Shown: positions 1 to 12,241 of the stretch, piece after piece | Layout of the letters: every line of letters begins with the position of its first letter | How positions within the stretch are numbered: the stretch's first letter is position 1 | NCBI RefSeq assembly: GCF_041260155.1 | Contig: NC_091933.1 | Span: 8,148,501-8,212,500 of the forward strand | Direction: 5' to 3' | Source of the DNA: Ptychodera flava | Taxonomy: Eukaryota > Hemichordata > Enteropneusta > Ptychoderidae | DNA: 64,000 bases | Program-made: the position numbers and the translations under genes | Notes under the pieces: model-generated | The model's input: only the letters and a program-made list of their open reading frames with translations | Database searches by the model: none | Told to the model about the DNA's origin: nothing

Positions 1-90
1 TGTCAAGCATAAAATGTGTTTTGGACAATGTTGGCATGGTCAAATGTTGGCATTGTCAAGCATAAACTGTGTATTGAACAATGTTGGCAT
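1..90. repeat. short imperfect tandem repeat
   Basis: A unit of about 37 bp (1-37) recurs at 54-90 with three or so changes. The 16 bp between them repeats the unit's last part. The array may extend beyond the left edge. No gene is seen from here to the MITE at 534. Confidence 0.7.
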
Positions 91-533
91 AGGATGAGTA
101 ATAGACACAAAATTAATCCTTGATTTGTATGTTTGGGCTTCTGAACGTCAAAATGATCTATAACGGGAGGAATAAATATCCGTAAGAATAAACTGCGTAT
201 TATCAACTGAAGCTACACCAACCAAGGGAGTTTGTTTTTGGCGTATTTTCAACTATCCGATCAAGTTTAGAACAAAAACGTGGACTATTTTTCGATATAT
301 TTCTCATACTCCAGTTAATACTTGACTACAGTCGGCACTTAGCGAGTCAATTTACTCCCTTAGCTTACCATGACGGGCGAGAATTCAAGGTAGATTAACA
401 CCTTTAAGTTTTTGAGACTTTCACGTGAAGTTTCTACTTTCCATCAAAGTAAGAAAATCGCAACACTGTGGAAAACGTGACATTGTCTTCGTGATATATA
501 GTACTTCAGTAACATAAAATATTCTTTTACATA

Positions 534-1008
534 CAGTGGATTTCAAAATAGCTTGGAATTACAACGTGCTTGGATGGTTAGAAAAAGTCTCTGGCGATAG
601 AAAATAACGTCAACTGCAAAGCGTTCTCCTTCGCTTAAATTTTGCAACAATTTAACACAATACGACTTTCACTGTGTTACAGTCAACATCATCAGTGTTG
701 CTGCACTCCCATTGAAAAACTCACTCGTACACTGACTGCTTGGACATAATTATTTTGCCTTTACCACATTTCCCGTCAATGAAACTGCACAGAACGCTAC
801 GATATTTTTTTTCGGTACAGTGTGTACAGGTTGGTACAACAATTGGTATTTCATACACTGAACGTGTTCTGTACGTGAGTTAAATCGTTGCAAAACTATC
901 ACAGTAGAACGTTTGTAATGAATGCAGTTGACGCTATTTTCTGTCGCCAGAAACGTTTCTCTAATCACCAAAGCACGTTGTAATTCCAAGCTATTTTGAA
1001 ATCCACTG
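534..1008. mobile_element. Tc1/mariner-type MITE, 475 bp
   Basis: The ends are inverted repeats: the first ~38 bp, starting CAGTGGATTTCAAAATAG, are matched almost perfectly by the reverse complement of the last ~38 bp. Weaker pairing continues for about 100 bp on each side. A TA dinucleotide flanks each end (532-533 and 1009-1010), as expected of a Tc1/mariner target-site duplication, and the CAGTG start is common in that superfamily. There is no transposase frame, so it would depend on an element elsewhere. The arms have diverged by several percent, so it is not very recent. Confidence 0.8.
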
Positions 1009-1010
1009 TA

Positions 1011-3760
1011 AGTGCCTCGTCTTTGTTTCCTTATGTGTGTATTGTACAGATTAGAAAAAAAAACATCAGAAGTAAACCCGCTATGTGCAATTCATATTTA
1101 ATTCTGATATTTTATTGAGTCAATTTCGTGCCCTTTGTAAGGTATATTTACTTTCTATGGAGGTAGTCGCTGTTGCAAGGCTAGCTTACCGACATGTCAA
1201 TATGGTATAGATCATAATGGAATATGAATACCCTTTCAAGACACGAAAGATCGTGTAACTTTCAAAAACCTTAGTATTGTAATTTAGTCATGGTCTTTAC
1301 ACATTTAATAAATAAATGCTTATCTCGTATGACTATTTGTCTCGTATTAAAATCTGAATCAACTATACACCCAAATGCATTCAAACGACATATATAATCC
1401 ACTTATAAAGAATGACAAAATGGATGCTTTGAGCAGAAGTTAAAAGTCTCAGTGATCGCAAGATGTAACCTATGCACTTACAAAACTAACTGTAGTTATC
1501 ATCTGATTATCACAAGACTTGAGTGGGAAGAGGCGTACATATAGTTTACCGACAAACCACATTACATTTACAATTACATGGAAAACAATCTAGTAAATAT
1601 GTTCATTGATAATAGCTTGAAATGCTTTTGCAGTACCCGATAATCATCAATGACAGTAGATAGCTAGCTAGATAAATAGATTATAATCATCATGACAGTG
1701 TGACAATTATCATGACAATATGTGATAATCATCATGGCAATAGGTGATAACCATCATGAAATTATCTGAAAATTGTTAAGAAAAGGTGTGATAATCTTTA
1801 TCTTGATTTCTGTAATTTGTAGCGTAAGAAATACAAAACTGATGAAGTACTTAATTCAAGGAAATAAGAGGACAGAGCACAATGGGACAATCTCATTCGT
1901 AGTATCGCCTGACTCCATTTATCAGTTATGGTTTTGATTCAATCCCCCCTCCCCAATTTCTGATTTCAATGAATGCATTATCACACTGCCCTCTCAAAAA
2001 GGATATTAAATATTCGTAAACAAAACAATTCACCCAGTAGAGCTTTTAAAGCATGGAAGGACGTCCATCATTACTGGCAGTATTATAACACTTTCTTGCT
2101 GAAGCTCTCTACAGTGCTCTGACAATGAACAACAATAGTGTTTACGAAAGCTTTGGAAAGGCATTTAAATCTAAAGTGTAACATATATTCCGATTTTACT
2201 TCCTCACTGGGAATATCACGCCATATAAACTTAGCGACATAATGAAGATGAAAAAACTGCACAAACGACTATCTAAAATGTAACAGGATCTGTAAGTCAT
2301 TTTTTCGCTCTTGTAATGCTTTTGAAGCTAATATTGTAATTAACGTCTCATTGAAATAAGGGCTAAAGAAACGTTATCATTTAAATTGTGCTACAAAACC
2401 GATTCTCATCATCGGTAAAAACAAATCGTCCAGAAATGATTTGCATATACGTGAGACGACAAGGTGCAGGTCGTGCGAGCGTACGTGTGTACGTGTACGG
2501 GTACGGCGCTGCGCGCGCGTTTTTCCGTGTGAGCAAGGAAAAATGCGGTCGATGTAACAGCTTGCATTTACGTTAATGAAGCCAAAGTCCGACCAAGATC
2601 TGGTGAGGTAGCTTATTCAATACGTTCTGTCGTTGACATTTCAAAGGGAACGTCATTCAGTTATCATGCAATTTTCTTGTACATCTGTCAACATCAAAGT
2701 TCGTATTGTCATATAAGCTTAGTTTCTGTAGACTATCAATTCAGAAGTACCGAGTGTACCCGTGGTTAGAGCAACATGATTTCCTTCGTGTAAGGTGACA
2801 ATTTTTTGACTCTCGGATTTTGCATGGGCAGTCAAGGTTGATCATTGAAAGTTACTTGTTACCATAACGAAATGGTTCATATTGCTAATGGAAAAGCGCG
2901 ACACTGTACGTGCTGGACATAATAAAGAGAAGTGGCAGAGAATGCCTTGCGGTAGGGCATGCAATACTGATCACAACATCACTAGAAGGCAATCTAGGTT
3001 ATTCACTTCACAGCGATGCGGTGGCAAAAATCCATAGTAAAATTTTGACCTCGTCTTTTTCCATACAAACTATTCCACTTCCTTGCTATTACCGAATACA
3101 GAAATATGACAGCGTGGAACGTCGTACGCATTGGCTAAATTATGAAGAACTCGTGTATCAGTGATAGCGATCTGGGAGTTATGGTCAATCAACTACTTGA
3201 TTAATCAATATTGCTGGTGCGACCCGCCAAATTCCCATTTGTATATATTATTTTTCAATGAAGTATTTTATCAACGTCCGATGTGAAATTTGTGACTGAG
3301 TAGAGACGTCTCCAGGTTGAGAAATATAACTAACGTTCGTCGACGTTTTCGCTAAATAGCTTCTTGTCACTGCCATTGTAAGATCGTGAAGAATACTGGA
3401 AAACTATGCTGCGCGTTACGTCTTTTACCTTATGAGCTGCTAACGAGTACTTTGATTTGGGCGATTAAGGCAAGCGTTGATGATCGGTTGAACAAATTAA
3501 TGAAGGGTAATATGGATGGCAATTAACAGATATGGACCGTATATAATAGGCACACACTCGACACAGTTAAGGCTTGTAGTATGATAAAAGTTTAATACGT
3601 GACATTTATTTATTATTTATTTATTCATAACTTTTAGACGAATAATGCCTGCAGTACCCGGTGGTTCGACTGAAAAATTAGGGAGATTGTTCTAAAAAGA
3701 GTCAGTCCAACTGCAAACACAGAAGCAACACGTACAGTGCGGGAACACATCAGGATCACG
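1011..3760. other. intergenic, no gene recognised
   Basis: I see no exon with coherent coding character on either strand. The stretch holds a loose ~25-bp repeat around a GATAATCATCATG-like core at about 1640-1790. At about 2466-2522 there is a run of alternating purine-pyrimidine CG/TG/AC steps that could favour Z-DNA. The short open frames at 2388-2576 and 2910-3164 have no recognisable motif. Confidence 0.6.
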
Positions 3761-4215
3761 CATAGATAATTTTATAAAGGAGGCAGTTTAACCAGTACTC
3801 TTGTCTTCTAACGTTCTTTATTTAAAATGTACCGACGTTTCGCCAACACACAAGTTGCCTTCTTCAGGTTCAAACAGCTTACTGAACTTTAATTTTTAGT
3901 CACAGCGCTTTTCAATGTTTTTAAATCACAAGTGATTTTTAATTTCGTTTCTTACTACTATAGGTTTTGTTTTTTCGCTCACTGTAGTTCCAGTTTTTAT
4001 AAGTATTGTAATTTTCATTTGATTTCGATTTTATCCTCAGTTTACCTTGTACCGGGCTGATTTTTACTTTTGTATGTGCTCACTTTTATTTGTCAGCTTT
4101 TACCCTGATGAAGAAGGCAACTTGTGTGTTGCCGAAACGTCGGTGTATTCTAAATAAAGATTATTAGAAGACTAAGAGTACTGGTTGAACTGCCTCCTTA
4201 ATAAAATTATCTATG
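3761..4215. repeat. foldback element with ~110-bp inverted arms
   Basis: The left arm (3761 to about 3873) and the right arm (about 4103 to 4215) are reverse complements with roughly 90% identity. Both begin and end with CATAGATAATTTTAT or its complement. A ~230-bp T-rich middle separates them. Each arm carries the hairpin motif GGCAAC...GTTGCC followed by GAAACGTCGG, which I recall as common in invertebrate retroelement-related repeats. No coding capacity and no clear target duplication are visible. It abuts a LINE scrap on its right. Confidence 0.7.
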
Positions 4216-4420
4216 AAAAATTGGTTCATGCTTTCGTAACATCCAGACTGGATTACTGTAACAGCTTGCTTTTCGGTTTACCCACAAATGAAATAAGGAA
4301 ACTACAACTGGTTCAGAACTCCGCTACACGCTTGGTTTCAAAAACTAAGAAATCAGACCACATTCAGCCAGTCCTGCGTAACTTGCATTTGCTTCCTGTT
4401 CACATTTCATTACTCGTAAT
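4213..4420 (+). mobile_element. CR1/L2-type LINE scrap (end of RT domain)
   Basis: One frame reads about 68 residues that match the region just after the RT palm in CR1/L2-group LINEs: [20 protein letters not shown], then a KLQLVQN.ATRLV segment and the [10 protein letters not shown] motif. The similarity starts exactly at the right end of the foldback repeat and stops after the LLPV motif, where AT-rich sequence with a CTCGTAATTAC repeat follows. It is a 5' and 3' truncated fossil with no function of its own. It is a different copy from the LINE at 32-37 kb, which lies on the other strand. Confidence 0.8.
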
Positions 4421-4891
4421 TACAAGATTTTGATTTTCGATCCTCATAATTACGATATTTTAGTACTCGTAATTACGAGAATCAACATAAGGGGTCTAGT
4501 CAACTGTATTTTAAACACAATATGAAACTGACAACATTTGAAAATTTTCATGTACAGGCAATGATCATCAGTTGACCGAAATATCACCTAGAATGTAAAA
4601 TATGAGATCACTCGACTTTGTCGAAAATTGCTACAGTATAGGCATTGAAAGACCAAAGCTTATACAATACAGAGCGCAATATACATTTTTACCACAGTAT
4701 ACTTCTTTCACCTTTCATCACCAGTTTATTCCAAAATATTTCCAAGCCTAATTAATGTAGAGTGTCCCTCATAACGCCTCAATTTTATCGACGTGACTTT
4801 GGAGAACTTCGACTTCTAATCATGTCGTCAACGGTACTGATGAAACCTCCGTTCTATTTTGTTGCTCCATTTAGGCCAAGTTCAAACCACA

Positions 4892-5432
4892 ATGAAGTTG
4901 CTTTGGACCTTCATACACATCGCTCTGCTCATTAATAGGCACAGTTGTATTCCAAGAATTTCAATGGAGAGTGGCGACATTGTCGACGATAACACTACTC
5001 ATGCGCACATCACTCAAACAGTTTCAGCTTCCCCTACCACAAGTTCAGGAAACAGTGATAGTTATTACGTTCAAGACTTTGTCGCGATTGACAAAGATAC
5101 GCTGCTATGTCTCTATCCAGGCAGTGACCAAAGACTCGACTCGTGTCTTACGCCGACTGGGTCTATCTGTAACGGTATGAAGACTGCCAAATTACATGAA
5201 AAAGAAATCGTCTTGTGTAGTTGCCAACCTCAATGTCTGCTAAGTGAAGACTGTTGTTATGACTTCATGGATGTGTGTATACGTAACAGCGAGAATCCGC
5301 CGACTCTGGACGATCTGTGGCCATCTAGTTACTGTCTGTCGAGGCCAGATATGTACGATATTGTGATAATTCATAGATGTCAGAGAGAATGGTCGGATGA
5401 TGAGTTCAGAAAAAAATGCGAGAAGACTAATG
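4892..5432 (+). CDS. GPCR exon 1: signal peptide and somatomedin B domain
   Basis: This is the first coding exon of a secretin/adhesion-like seven-helix receptor whose last exon ends at 8857. The start ATG at 4892 is chosen because the next residues form a signal peptide (MKLLWTFIHIALLI, basic then hydrophobic). A TTTAG about 15 bp upstream could be an acceptor for a 5' UTR exon. A Ser/Thr-rich linker with N-glycosylation sites follows. Then comes a somatomedin-B-like module with the pattern CSCQPQCLLSEDCCYDFMDVC (first two residues of that pattern from LCSC), holding the diagnostic paired cysteines. The exon ends at AATG|GTAAGA, phase 1, which agrees with the acceptor at 6543. Somatomedin B domains bind extracellular partners in vitronectin and ENPP proteins; the ligand here is unknown. 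Confidence 0.75.
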
Positions 5433-5590
5433 GTAAGAGAACATAATCTTCATTCAGTTAAATATGTCCGTATGATATTCAATTCTCAACATAACGGTGG
5501 ATATAAGTGGCAACATTCTTTCACATAAGTCGACAGTGACACAGAGGTTTGTAAGGCTAGAGTAAATAGCTAGACTCACCCTTGCTGCAG

Positions 5591-5702
5591 TTCCGTGGCC
5601 CACAACTTTCCACGACGATTTGGAGGCGTCGGAAATATTGGCCGACCATACTAAATCGCCGGAGAGGTTCACTTCAATACCGTTTCCGAATATTTGTGTC
5701 GG
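5591..5702 (+). CDS. possible extra GPCR exon (uncertain)
   Basis: A stop-free stretch of 37 codons follows a good acceptor (CTTGCTGCAG) and ends at a GG|GTAATA donor. Read in the phase left by exon 1 it gives VPWPTTFHDDLEASEILADH and onward to a PFPNICVG end. It leaves phase 2, which does not fit the phase-1 acceptor at 6543. So it is an alternative exon, a chance frame, or an exon with a one-base error. The simpler model joins 5432 directly to 6543. Confidence 0.25.
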
Positions 5703-6174
5703 GTAATATGTGTATGTACGCTATACATATGTTTTGCAAAATGGAGCTTTTTGGATCAGTTACCGTCTAAGTCAGTCAGTCAGTTCTTCGAGTAATCACA
5801 AAATGATACTGACAATGTACATGTCTTTAATCACACTGTTCTTGGTATTGAGTTTGACAGTAGTTGGGCTGGGATTCTAATATTAATAATGTATTCAAGA
5901 AAGACCTTGATGAAAGGTCATGTTGTTAGTGTGTAGCGCTATTTTACAAAAACGAATCTACAAACTTCAAAAAAACCAGTAGCGTCGTTTTTAGTGTTGA
6001 TGTCACAGAGTCGATCAAAACTATTTTGTTCACGTCATAGTTAGCAAATGACATAGATTTTAATTGAGTGTTTGTGGCTGTGCAAACTTTTAAAGTTTTT
6101 TATGGTCTTATGCACTTGATTACTGTATTTCAATCAGTTCCGCTGTGTATCCGATATGTATACTTTCAATATCT

Positions 6175-6291
6175 ACGTATGCATGCATGTACGCATGTAT
6201 GCATACATATATGCATGCATGCATGCATGCGTGCATGCATGCATACATGTATGTATATGTAGGTAGGTAGGTAGGTAGGTAGGTAGGTATA
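6175..6291. repeat. ATGC/ATAC and TAGG microsatellites
   Basis: Runs of GCAT/ATGC tetranucleotides pass into (TAGG)7 inside the GPCR intron. The open frames across it on both strands are repeat artefacts. Confidence 0.9.
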
Positions 6292-6542
6292 GTAGTAAAT
6301 CTCGCCGTAGAATTGTAAACCAAACGATTAACAAACAATCAAAACAATTTGCGACTGGCATTACAATCACCATACTCAACATGTCGCGCTTCCAAGTCAT
6401 TACCTTGCTAAAAAAGTAACATGAACGGCTGGTCAAACATGTAATGAAGTGCTTGTGTTAGCCTACACGTATCTTCTCAACGTATGCATAAATGACTTTC
6501 TGGAAATCCAAATTCATTTTGTCGATCCTTTTTGTGTTTCAG

Positions 6543-8857
6543 ATACGTCTGTATTAGACCTAACACCGGTGTTCACATTATCTGACCATGACGTGTATCA
6601 AAATATTTACTGTGCCGTTTGCAACGGAATCGACCCTTCAGCAGTGCAGTTTTTACCGTTGCAGTGGTCCTGCGACATACCACGACGCACGAAAGCCGAG
6701 ATATGGCATATACTGAGACAACACAACATTTCGTCAGCGATTGCAACGGTCCAGAAGATTCCAGACTGTAAACTCACAGTTGGCGTCCCCAATGACGTCC
6801 AGGAAAAGTTGCCAATTTGTGTGAATTACATAAAAGAATGCCCATCAGACTTTGGGGATCTAAATTTGGTCCAGCGATGTCAAAATTTCACGGCAAATAT
6901 TCAAGTTGGTTCAGCGACATCTATTAGATTTGCTCTGCGCTTTTACAAGAATATTCATTGCGCACTTTGTAATGAGCCACAAGTCAACCTTTCCGAAATT
7001 TTCTGCGGCATTCCTGCAGATTACACGGGTTTCCAACGACTTCCCTCATTTAACGTTCTCTTCGACTTCACCGCTCAAGGATTTCAACGTGTCTTTGCAC
7101 ATGGAGACTACTACACAGAACAATGGAACTGTGACCACGATGAAATGTTTGACATGTTTTTAGAAAAGTGTGTAAAGAAAGTCCGTTATCCGCAAAGTGA
7201 ATTTGAAAACCGGGCGTCTATTGTCAACACAAGATCAATGTCCCGTGATATGATATCCTGGTATATTTTATTGACTTTTCACATTTCCTTTCCATCCCAA
7301 AACGTCCGTCCTGCCTTGACTGAGTTTGAAAGGAACGTTACGTCATTCATACGCAGATCATTACCACTAAACAATATGATCAGTATTTCTGAATCGGAAT
7401 TACAATTATTTAACGCACAGGATGCAACGATTACACTTAAAGTCGACGTGGAATCCACCTCTAACGTCTTTACGGAAGAAATTTTGCCATCAGCGTGTAT
7501 GAGAACATGGGCTGACTCAGAATCAGAAGTGTCAATGGTTGGTGCTGAGATTCAATCTGTAACCTTTGAACTGCCGAATGGTAATTGTAGTAACATGACG
7601 GATAGAGTCACACTCAAAGGCAGCATTTTTGAGTACAATAACGAAACCTTGAACGAAGATGAGGTGGCTAATATTACATGGCACCCCGTGTTCACTTTTT
7701 CACATTTTATGTCCAAATCATGCTTTTATGAACGAGAAAGTTCCAACTTGCAAAACATCGCTATTGAAATGGTGATGTGTATTTCTAAAAGCGATGAAGA
7801 TGACGAAACGCCGTTTACATGTGCAAATGGGGTAATTTTGAAACTTGCCGCAGACGACTTCGAAATAACAGAAGGTATTCTTGTTGTTGATTCATCTATT
7901 TATCCAGAGGATCAGTTTGTCCTATCGGATGATCAGTCCTACGCTTATATATGTCATATCAATCAAAAGGTAGCGTCGTTTTGGAACACAAGTTCAAAGA
8001 CAAAACTAAAACAGCTTTTAACTCTTATAGGTTGTATTTTATCCATCATCTATTTGGTCGTATCAATCATTACGATATGTGCATTTAAACAAATGAGAAC
8101 CCGCCCTGGTAAGATTATCTTGAATTTGGCAATAGCTCTTGTCACAGTCCAATTGCTATTTATTACAGTGATGGACGTAGTTCATATTCTTGGTTGTGTA
8201 AGATAACTGCTATTTTCTCTCACTATTTTTGGCTTTCTGCGTTCTGTTGGATGAGTGTCATGGCAACTGACATCATTACATGCGTACTCACTTGACGGGA
8301 CATATCTCTGGAGACGGGAAAGTGTTCGTCTATTACTCTCTCTATGCCTGGCTTTTACCGTTTGTGTTCGTTGGAATCTGTGTCATAATGGATAATTTTG
8401 CACCAACTGATATCAGATTGGTTACAGTGAAGGTCCTATATGTTGGATTGGTCGACTTACTTCCTTAGTCGTTACTTTTCTGGTCCCCGTTGGTCTGATT
8501 CTGCTCTACAACACTATCTGCTTTCTGTACACCATTTGGTCGATGTTCACATCCGAAAGGAAAATGAAACATCACCGTCAGAAATCATACACAACTAAGC
8601 ACGTGATATTCTCTATAAAAATGTCAACTGTTATGGGACTGACTTGGATTATTGGGTTTCTCGATGGATTCCTACAGAGCGGTGTCTTAGATTATATCTT
8701 TATAGTTGCGAATACCTTACAAGGAGTTTTCATTTTCTTAGCGTTCTTGATGCGCTTGCGCACAGTTGGTCTATACTACAATGCCTGTTGCAGGAAAGTA
8801 AAAGAGAATCAGACCGTATGTGACATGCACCATTTTACCGATAAATCGACTATTTAA
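6543..8857 (+). CDS. GPCR last exon: cysteine-rich ectodomain and 7TM domain, frame broken three times
   Basis: The exon follows TTTGTGTTTCAG in phase 1. The ectodomain carries two copies of an NI(Y/H)CA(V/L)CN module, near 6604 and 6953, and many N-glycosylation sites. The helices are family-B-like: TM1 about 8010-8090, TM2 about 8110-8190, TM3 with FSHYFWLSAFCWMSVMATDI, TM4 with YSLYAWLLPFVFVG, TM5 preceded by ICWIGRL, TM6 with STVMGLTWIIGF, and TM7 with ANTLQGVFIFLAF. The last two are hallmarks of secretin/adhesion receptors. No GPS cleavage motif precedes TM1. The frame changes near 8195-8215, 8270-8295 and 8415-8430, and a stop lies in frame at the first. Outside these points the protein is well kept. 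This suggests either a young pseudogene or consensus indels. The stop at 8855-8857 follows a short cytoplasmic tail. Whole receptor: about 950 residues. Confidence 0.8.
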
Positions 8858-10880
8858 GACGAGCTGGTGCTTGACAATTTTCTTTTAGATCTGAAAGCTA
8901 ACAGAGCCAGAAAGGGCCAACAGCGTAGTATTTTTAAGACTTCAGGACCAACTTCACCACAATAACCCTCGTAAAACTAGAGGGTGACATAATGAACCAT
9001 GATTGTGCGTGTTTTATCCATCTTTTGTTGCTGTACTAAATAATGGTAGAGGAATTTCAGAGTTCACAATTAGACTGAGAGGCCGAGCCTTGGTGGTGGT
9101 TTGCGGCATTGCCTGTTGGCCTAAAGTTCTTTCCCACAGCTTATCCTAGCAATGTTAAGACGGTCTGGTAGTCAGCCAACGAAATTCAAAGTACGTGTAT
9201 GTTGTCGAAAGTCTTTCGAGGCAGACGTTCCGATTTGTGTGTTTTCTTGAAAATAAAGTTTATTAATTAGTAAAAAGGATAACAGTATTTGTTGTTTCCC
9301 TTAAGAAAACGCAAATAAATTTTTCATGAATGTTTTCTTGTCAGTCAGTTTGTTGCATTTTCATTTTTATGTAGACATCTGTAATACAATTTTAAAGTGG
9401 CAAATGTACACCTTGATAATTGTTTGTATAGTATTGTAAAGCGTCATTTCAATCACGTTATTTAAAACTGTTTTGCCCACTTTGCGGGGTTTGCTTTTAA
9501 TTTCAGTAATGAAAAGGTGTAGTCGAGGATATGTGTAGTTTGAATTACCAAAACAAAGTATAGTAAGTGTAAGTATTTTTTTCTGTACTAAAGCACTCGA
9601 TGTTTGGGTACGATCGTTAAAATGTGAGCAGTTAAAAAGTGGTGAAATTTGAGAATGTCTTGAAATCATGAAGTAAGAGAGATTCAATGCCTCATGGCAA
9701 AGTTTTGATAGTGAATACTCTTGCATTATCCCACCTTTTATATCCAGCATCGATAACTGTGGTACCAGAATATGTCATTAAAACAGGTTAATGTACAAGT
9801 TTATTACAAAGCGCCTTAGAAAACTGGCCAAAAATGTGTTAACTGTGTCATTACATGAAGGAGGCTGTAATATGCCATTCTTTAAATGGAAAGTGATTGC
9901 ACTTATGTTTATGTGGATTGTACGCTTGACTGATGGGTTGTAATGCGTGTTGGAAGAATTACCCGCTTTATTTGATTCCTGTTCGGATTCTTCAATTTTC
10001 ATGGATGTATTCTCAAATACTAGTATTTTTCCACTGAGCCTATTGTATCAAGATTATCTTTTTATCGACATGGTTTGAAAGCATCGAACTTATATCCCAT
10101 CCTTGAATGACGTTAACATTACTCTTATACCATTTTGTGAAACTTTAAATATTATATCTGTGTTAATGTAAAACGTAGTGTAGAATACATAGAAATTTAG
10201 AATAAGAAAGTGCATTTTATGAAAATGAAGACAGGAGATTATATAGATTTCTAGTAAGTTGTGTCATGCCAGTACTTTGAGCTGGCAATATGAGTGAGGA
10301 CAAATCATCGATAGGAAGGGTGTTTGGACTTTAGCTCATAGAGTTACAAATGAGAACGATGAGCATTTAATTGGAAATCCTTGCATGAGAAATGTATAAA
10401 TAATATAAAACTGTATCTTTGGAAAATGAGAGATAATACATTTGCAGGTTTTTTAATGTAAAAGACACAGCTCATCATTGCCATTTTGACTGTATCGTCG
10501 CCAAAGAAGTATGGGGAATTGTAGAAAACATTGGGCATTGGCTATTTAACTTACATCGAGCTTTTAGTTGGCAGAATATTGTACTTGGGATTGAAATGAA
10601 TCATAAATTTGAAAGATGAATCTGGTTATTTTGATAGCAAAATGGTCTATTTACAAATTTCATTGTCTGGAATTACGTGAGTCTCAATTGCGAAACTCGG
10701 TACATGATGAGCTAGAGCTGAGGATAGTAACTTGTTTAGTTTTAACGTCTGTATGTGTATATGTTGCTGTGGCAACTTGTGGTGTAACTTTTCCATAAGT
10801 GGTAATAAATAGGTGTCATTCATGGACAAACATTGTATTTTTTTCTGTGTGGTTGCGCCTGATGATTATCCATCAGTGGA
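8858..10880. other. GPCR 3' region, then intergenic DNA
   Basis: The first ~400 bp are probably the 3' UTR of the GPCR gene. Beyond about 9300 I see AT-rich sequence and only short open frames (for example 9367-9750 on the minus strand) without recognisable motifs. Confidence 0.55.
9252..9257 (+). terminator. candidate polyadenylation signal for the GPCR gene
   Basis: AATAAA lies about 395 bp after the GPCR stop codon, with T-rich and GT-rich sequence 20-40 bp further on. A second AATAAA is at about 9315. The placement is plausible for a metazoan 3' UTR but rests on the hexamer only. Confidence 0.4.
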
Positions 10881-10889
10881 AAATTATCG

Positions 10890-11470
10890 TGCCTTAGACG
10901 CAGCATTTGCAGAGTTTCATAGTATTTTACAAAAAGAGACAGAAGAATGCCTTATTAGAGCAAGAGCCAGTTAGATGTAAAAAGAATGAAAAGCGCAAAC
11001 TAGTTCTGAGCTAGAAAGATGAATTAGCACTAAGAAAAATATTTTGAAACTTACAGAATGCGAATGAAATCAATGACTTAGACACTATTTAAATGAAGGC
11101 ATTAACTTTATATATTTACAGAATTTTGAACAGGGAAAAATCACAGGCTCTTAGCTTTGACGATTTTACGAAAAAAATGTGTTAACTACCCGAGCTAGCC
11201 AAACACAAATGAATAGCTCTGAAGGTTTTTTTTTCTGACGAAGAATGTCGCCGGGTGTTAGTTCAAATAAATAAGAACATGACACCTGGATACGATAGTT
11301 TTACCATTGAATTTTACCGTGTCTGATGGATATTACTGGATGAGATGATTATTGATTCGTCAAACAGTGTCTTTAATGGTGGGAGTTTGTCAAATTCCCA
11401 GCAATGAGGTATTATAACATTGCTCAAGAAGAAAATTCAAAGTAAAATTTAGTCGCCAATGCGGCAATAA
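10890..11470 (+). mobile_element. decayed L1/Tx1-type LINE fragment (RT N-terminal part)
   Basis: The clearest part, about 11240-11440, reads in one frame as ECRRVLVQINKNMTPGYDSF, then an EFYR..W motif and GGSLSNSQQ.GIITLLKKK, with two stop codons. This is the RT-0/RT-1 region of L1/Tx1-group LINEs, where the family has KSPGxDG, EFYKxFW and LSxSQRxGxIxLIxK. Upstream, around 10905-10975, FHSILQKETEECLIRARA resembles the linker between endonuclease and RT. The palm domain is not found downstream. It is an old, truncated, dead copy. Confidence 0.7.
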
Positions 11471-12240
11471 TTGGAAAAAATATAAGATTGAATGCGGCTT
11501 ACTTGTTCAAATAATAAAATCTGTCACTATTTGAATTCATCAAAGTAAAACGAGTTGTGCACGTATGATGTAAAACTTTGAGGATGTACATACGAGAATG
11601 AGAGAGGGATCTTTTAAGCCACATGGGCTTAATTGAAGACCAGTTTACAAATATTTTTACTAACAGTGATAACAAGAAATTGAGTATAACTCACTCTTTT
11701 ATTTGAGTAAAAGAAGCAAAACAAATAAGGTTTAAAATAGAAAAAACACATGCCTTTTTCAAGTAACACTAACAAACTTGGAAATTTACATAGCAACTGC
11801 AATAAAAGTTAGAGAAAGTTAAACTTGTGAAGTGTAACTTTGGAATTATTCCCCTGCGCTATGAATGAATGATTCTAGATGGATTGTTTTGTAGGTCTGT
11901 AATGCCTTTCAAATTGTAAATAAGTAATGATGTGACAAGGTCAATGTAAGTGAATGGGAATGATTGACATCAAAGGTTTTCCAATTCTATGCATGTGTAT
12001 CATATTCAAGTTGTTTTGTTTGAAAGAACATCTTTCATAATCGCTTGTTCAAATCTCGGACGCAAATGCCGCAAGCCATAATTGATAATTAAATAATCAG
12101 CTTTTACAACTCGATTTCTGACAGTAGTGACTCCTATAAAGTCCAAAACTACGGAAAACATTCTAAATGACATTTTACAATTAAGTAATTGTATATGACA
12201 ATTCTATAGATTACTTTTAGATAAATAGTAATAGTCATTT
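11471..12240. other. AT-rich non-coding stretch
   Basis: There is no supported gene. It may contain further unrecognisable remains of the LINE to its left. Confidence 0.5.
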
Positions 12241-12241
12241 A

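Noticed and set aside
4105-4138. Working hammerhead ribozyme
   Set aside because: Four unpaired bases separate CTGATGA from the stem, and no matching stem III with a cleavage site was found; the left arm has lost the core.
6068-6436. Overlapping short frames on both strands with Cys-Met-His repeats
   Set aside because: They cross the ATGC and TAGG microsatellite in the GPCR intron.
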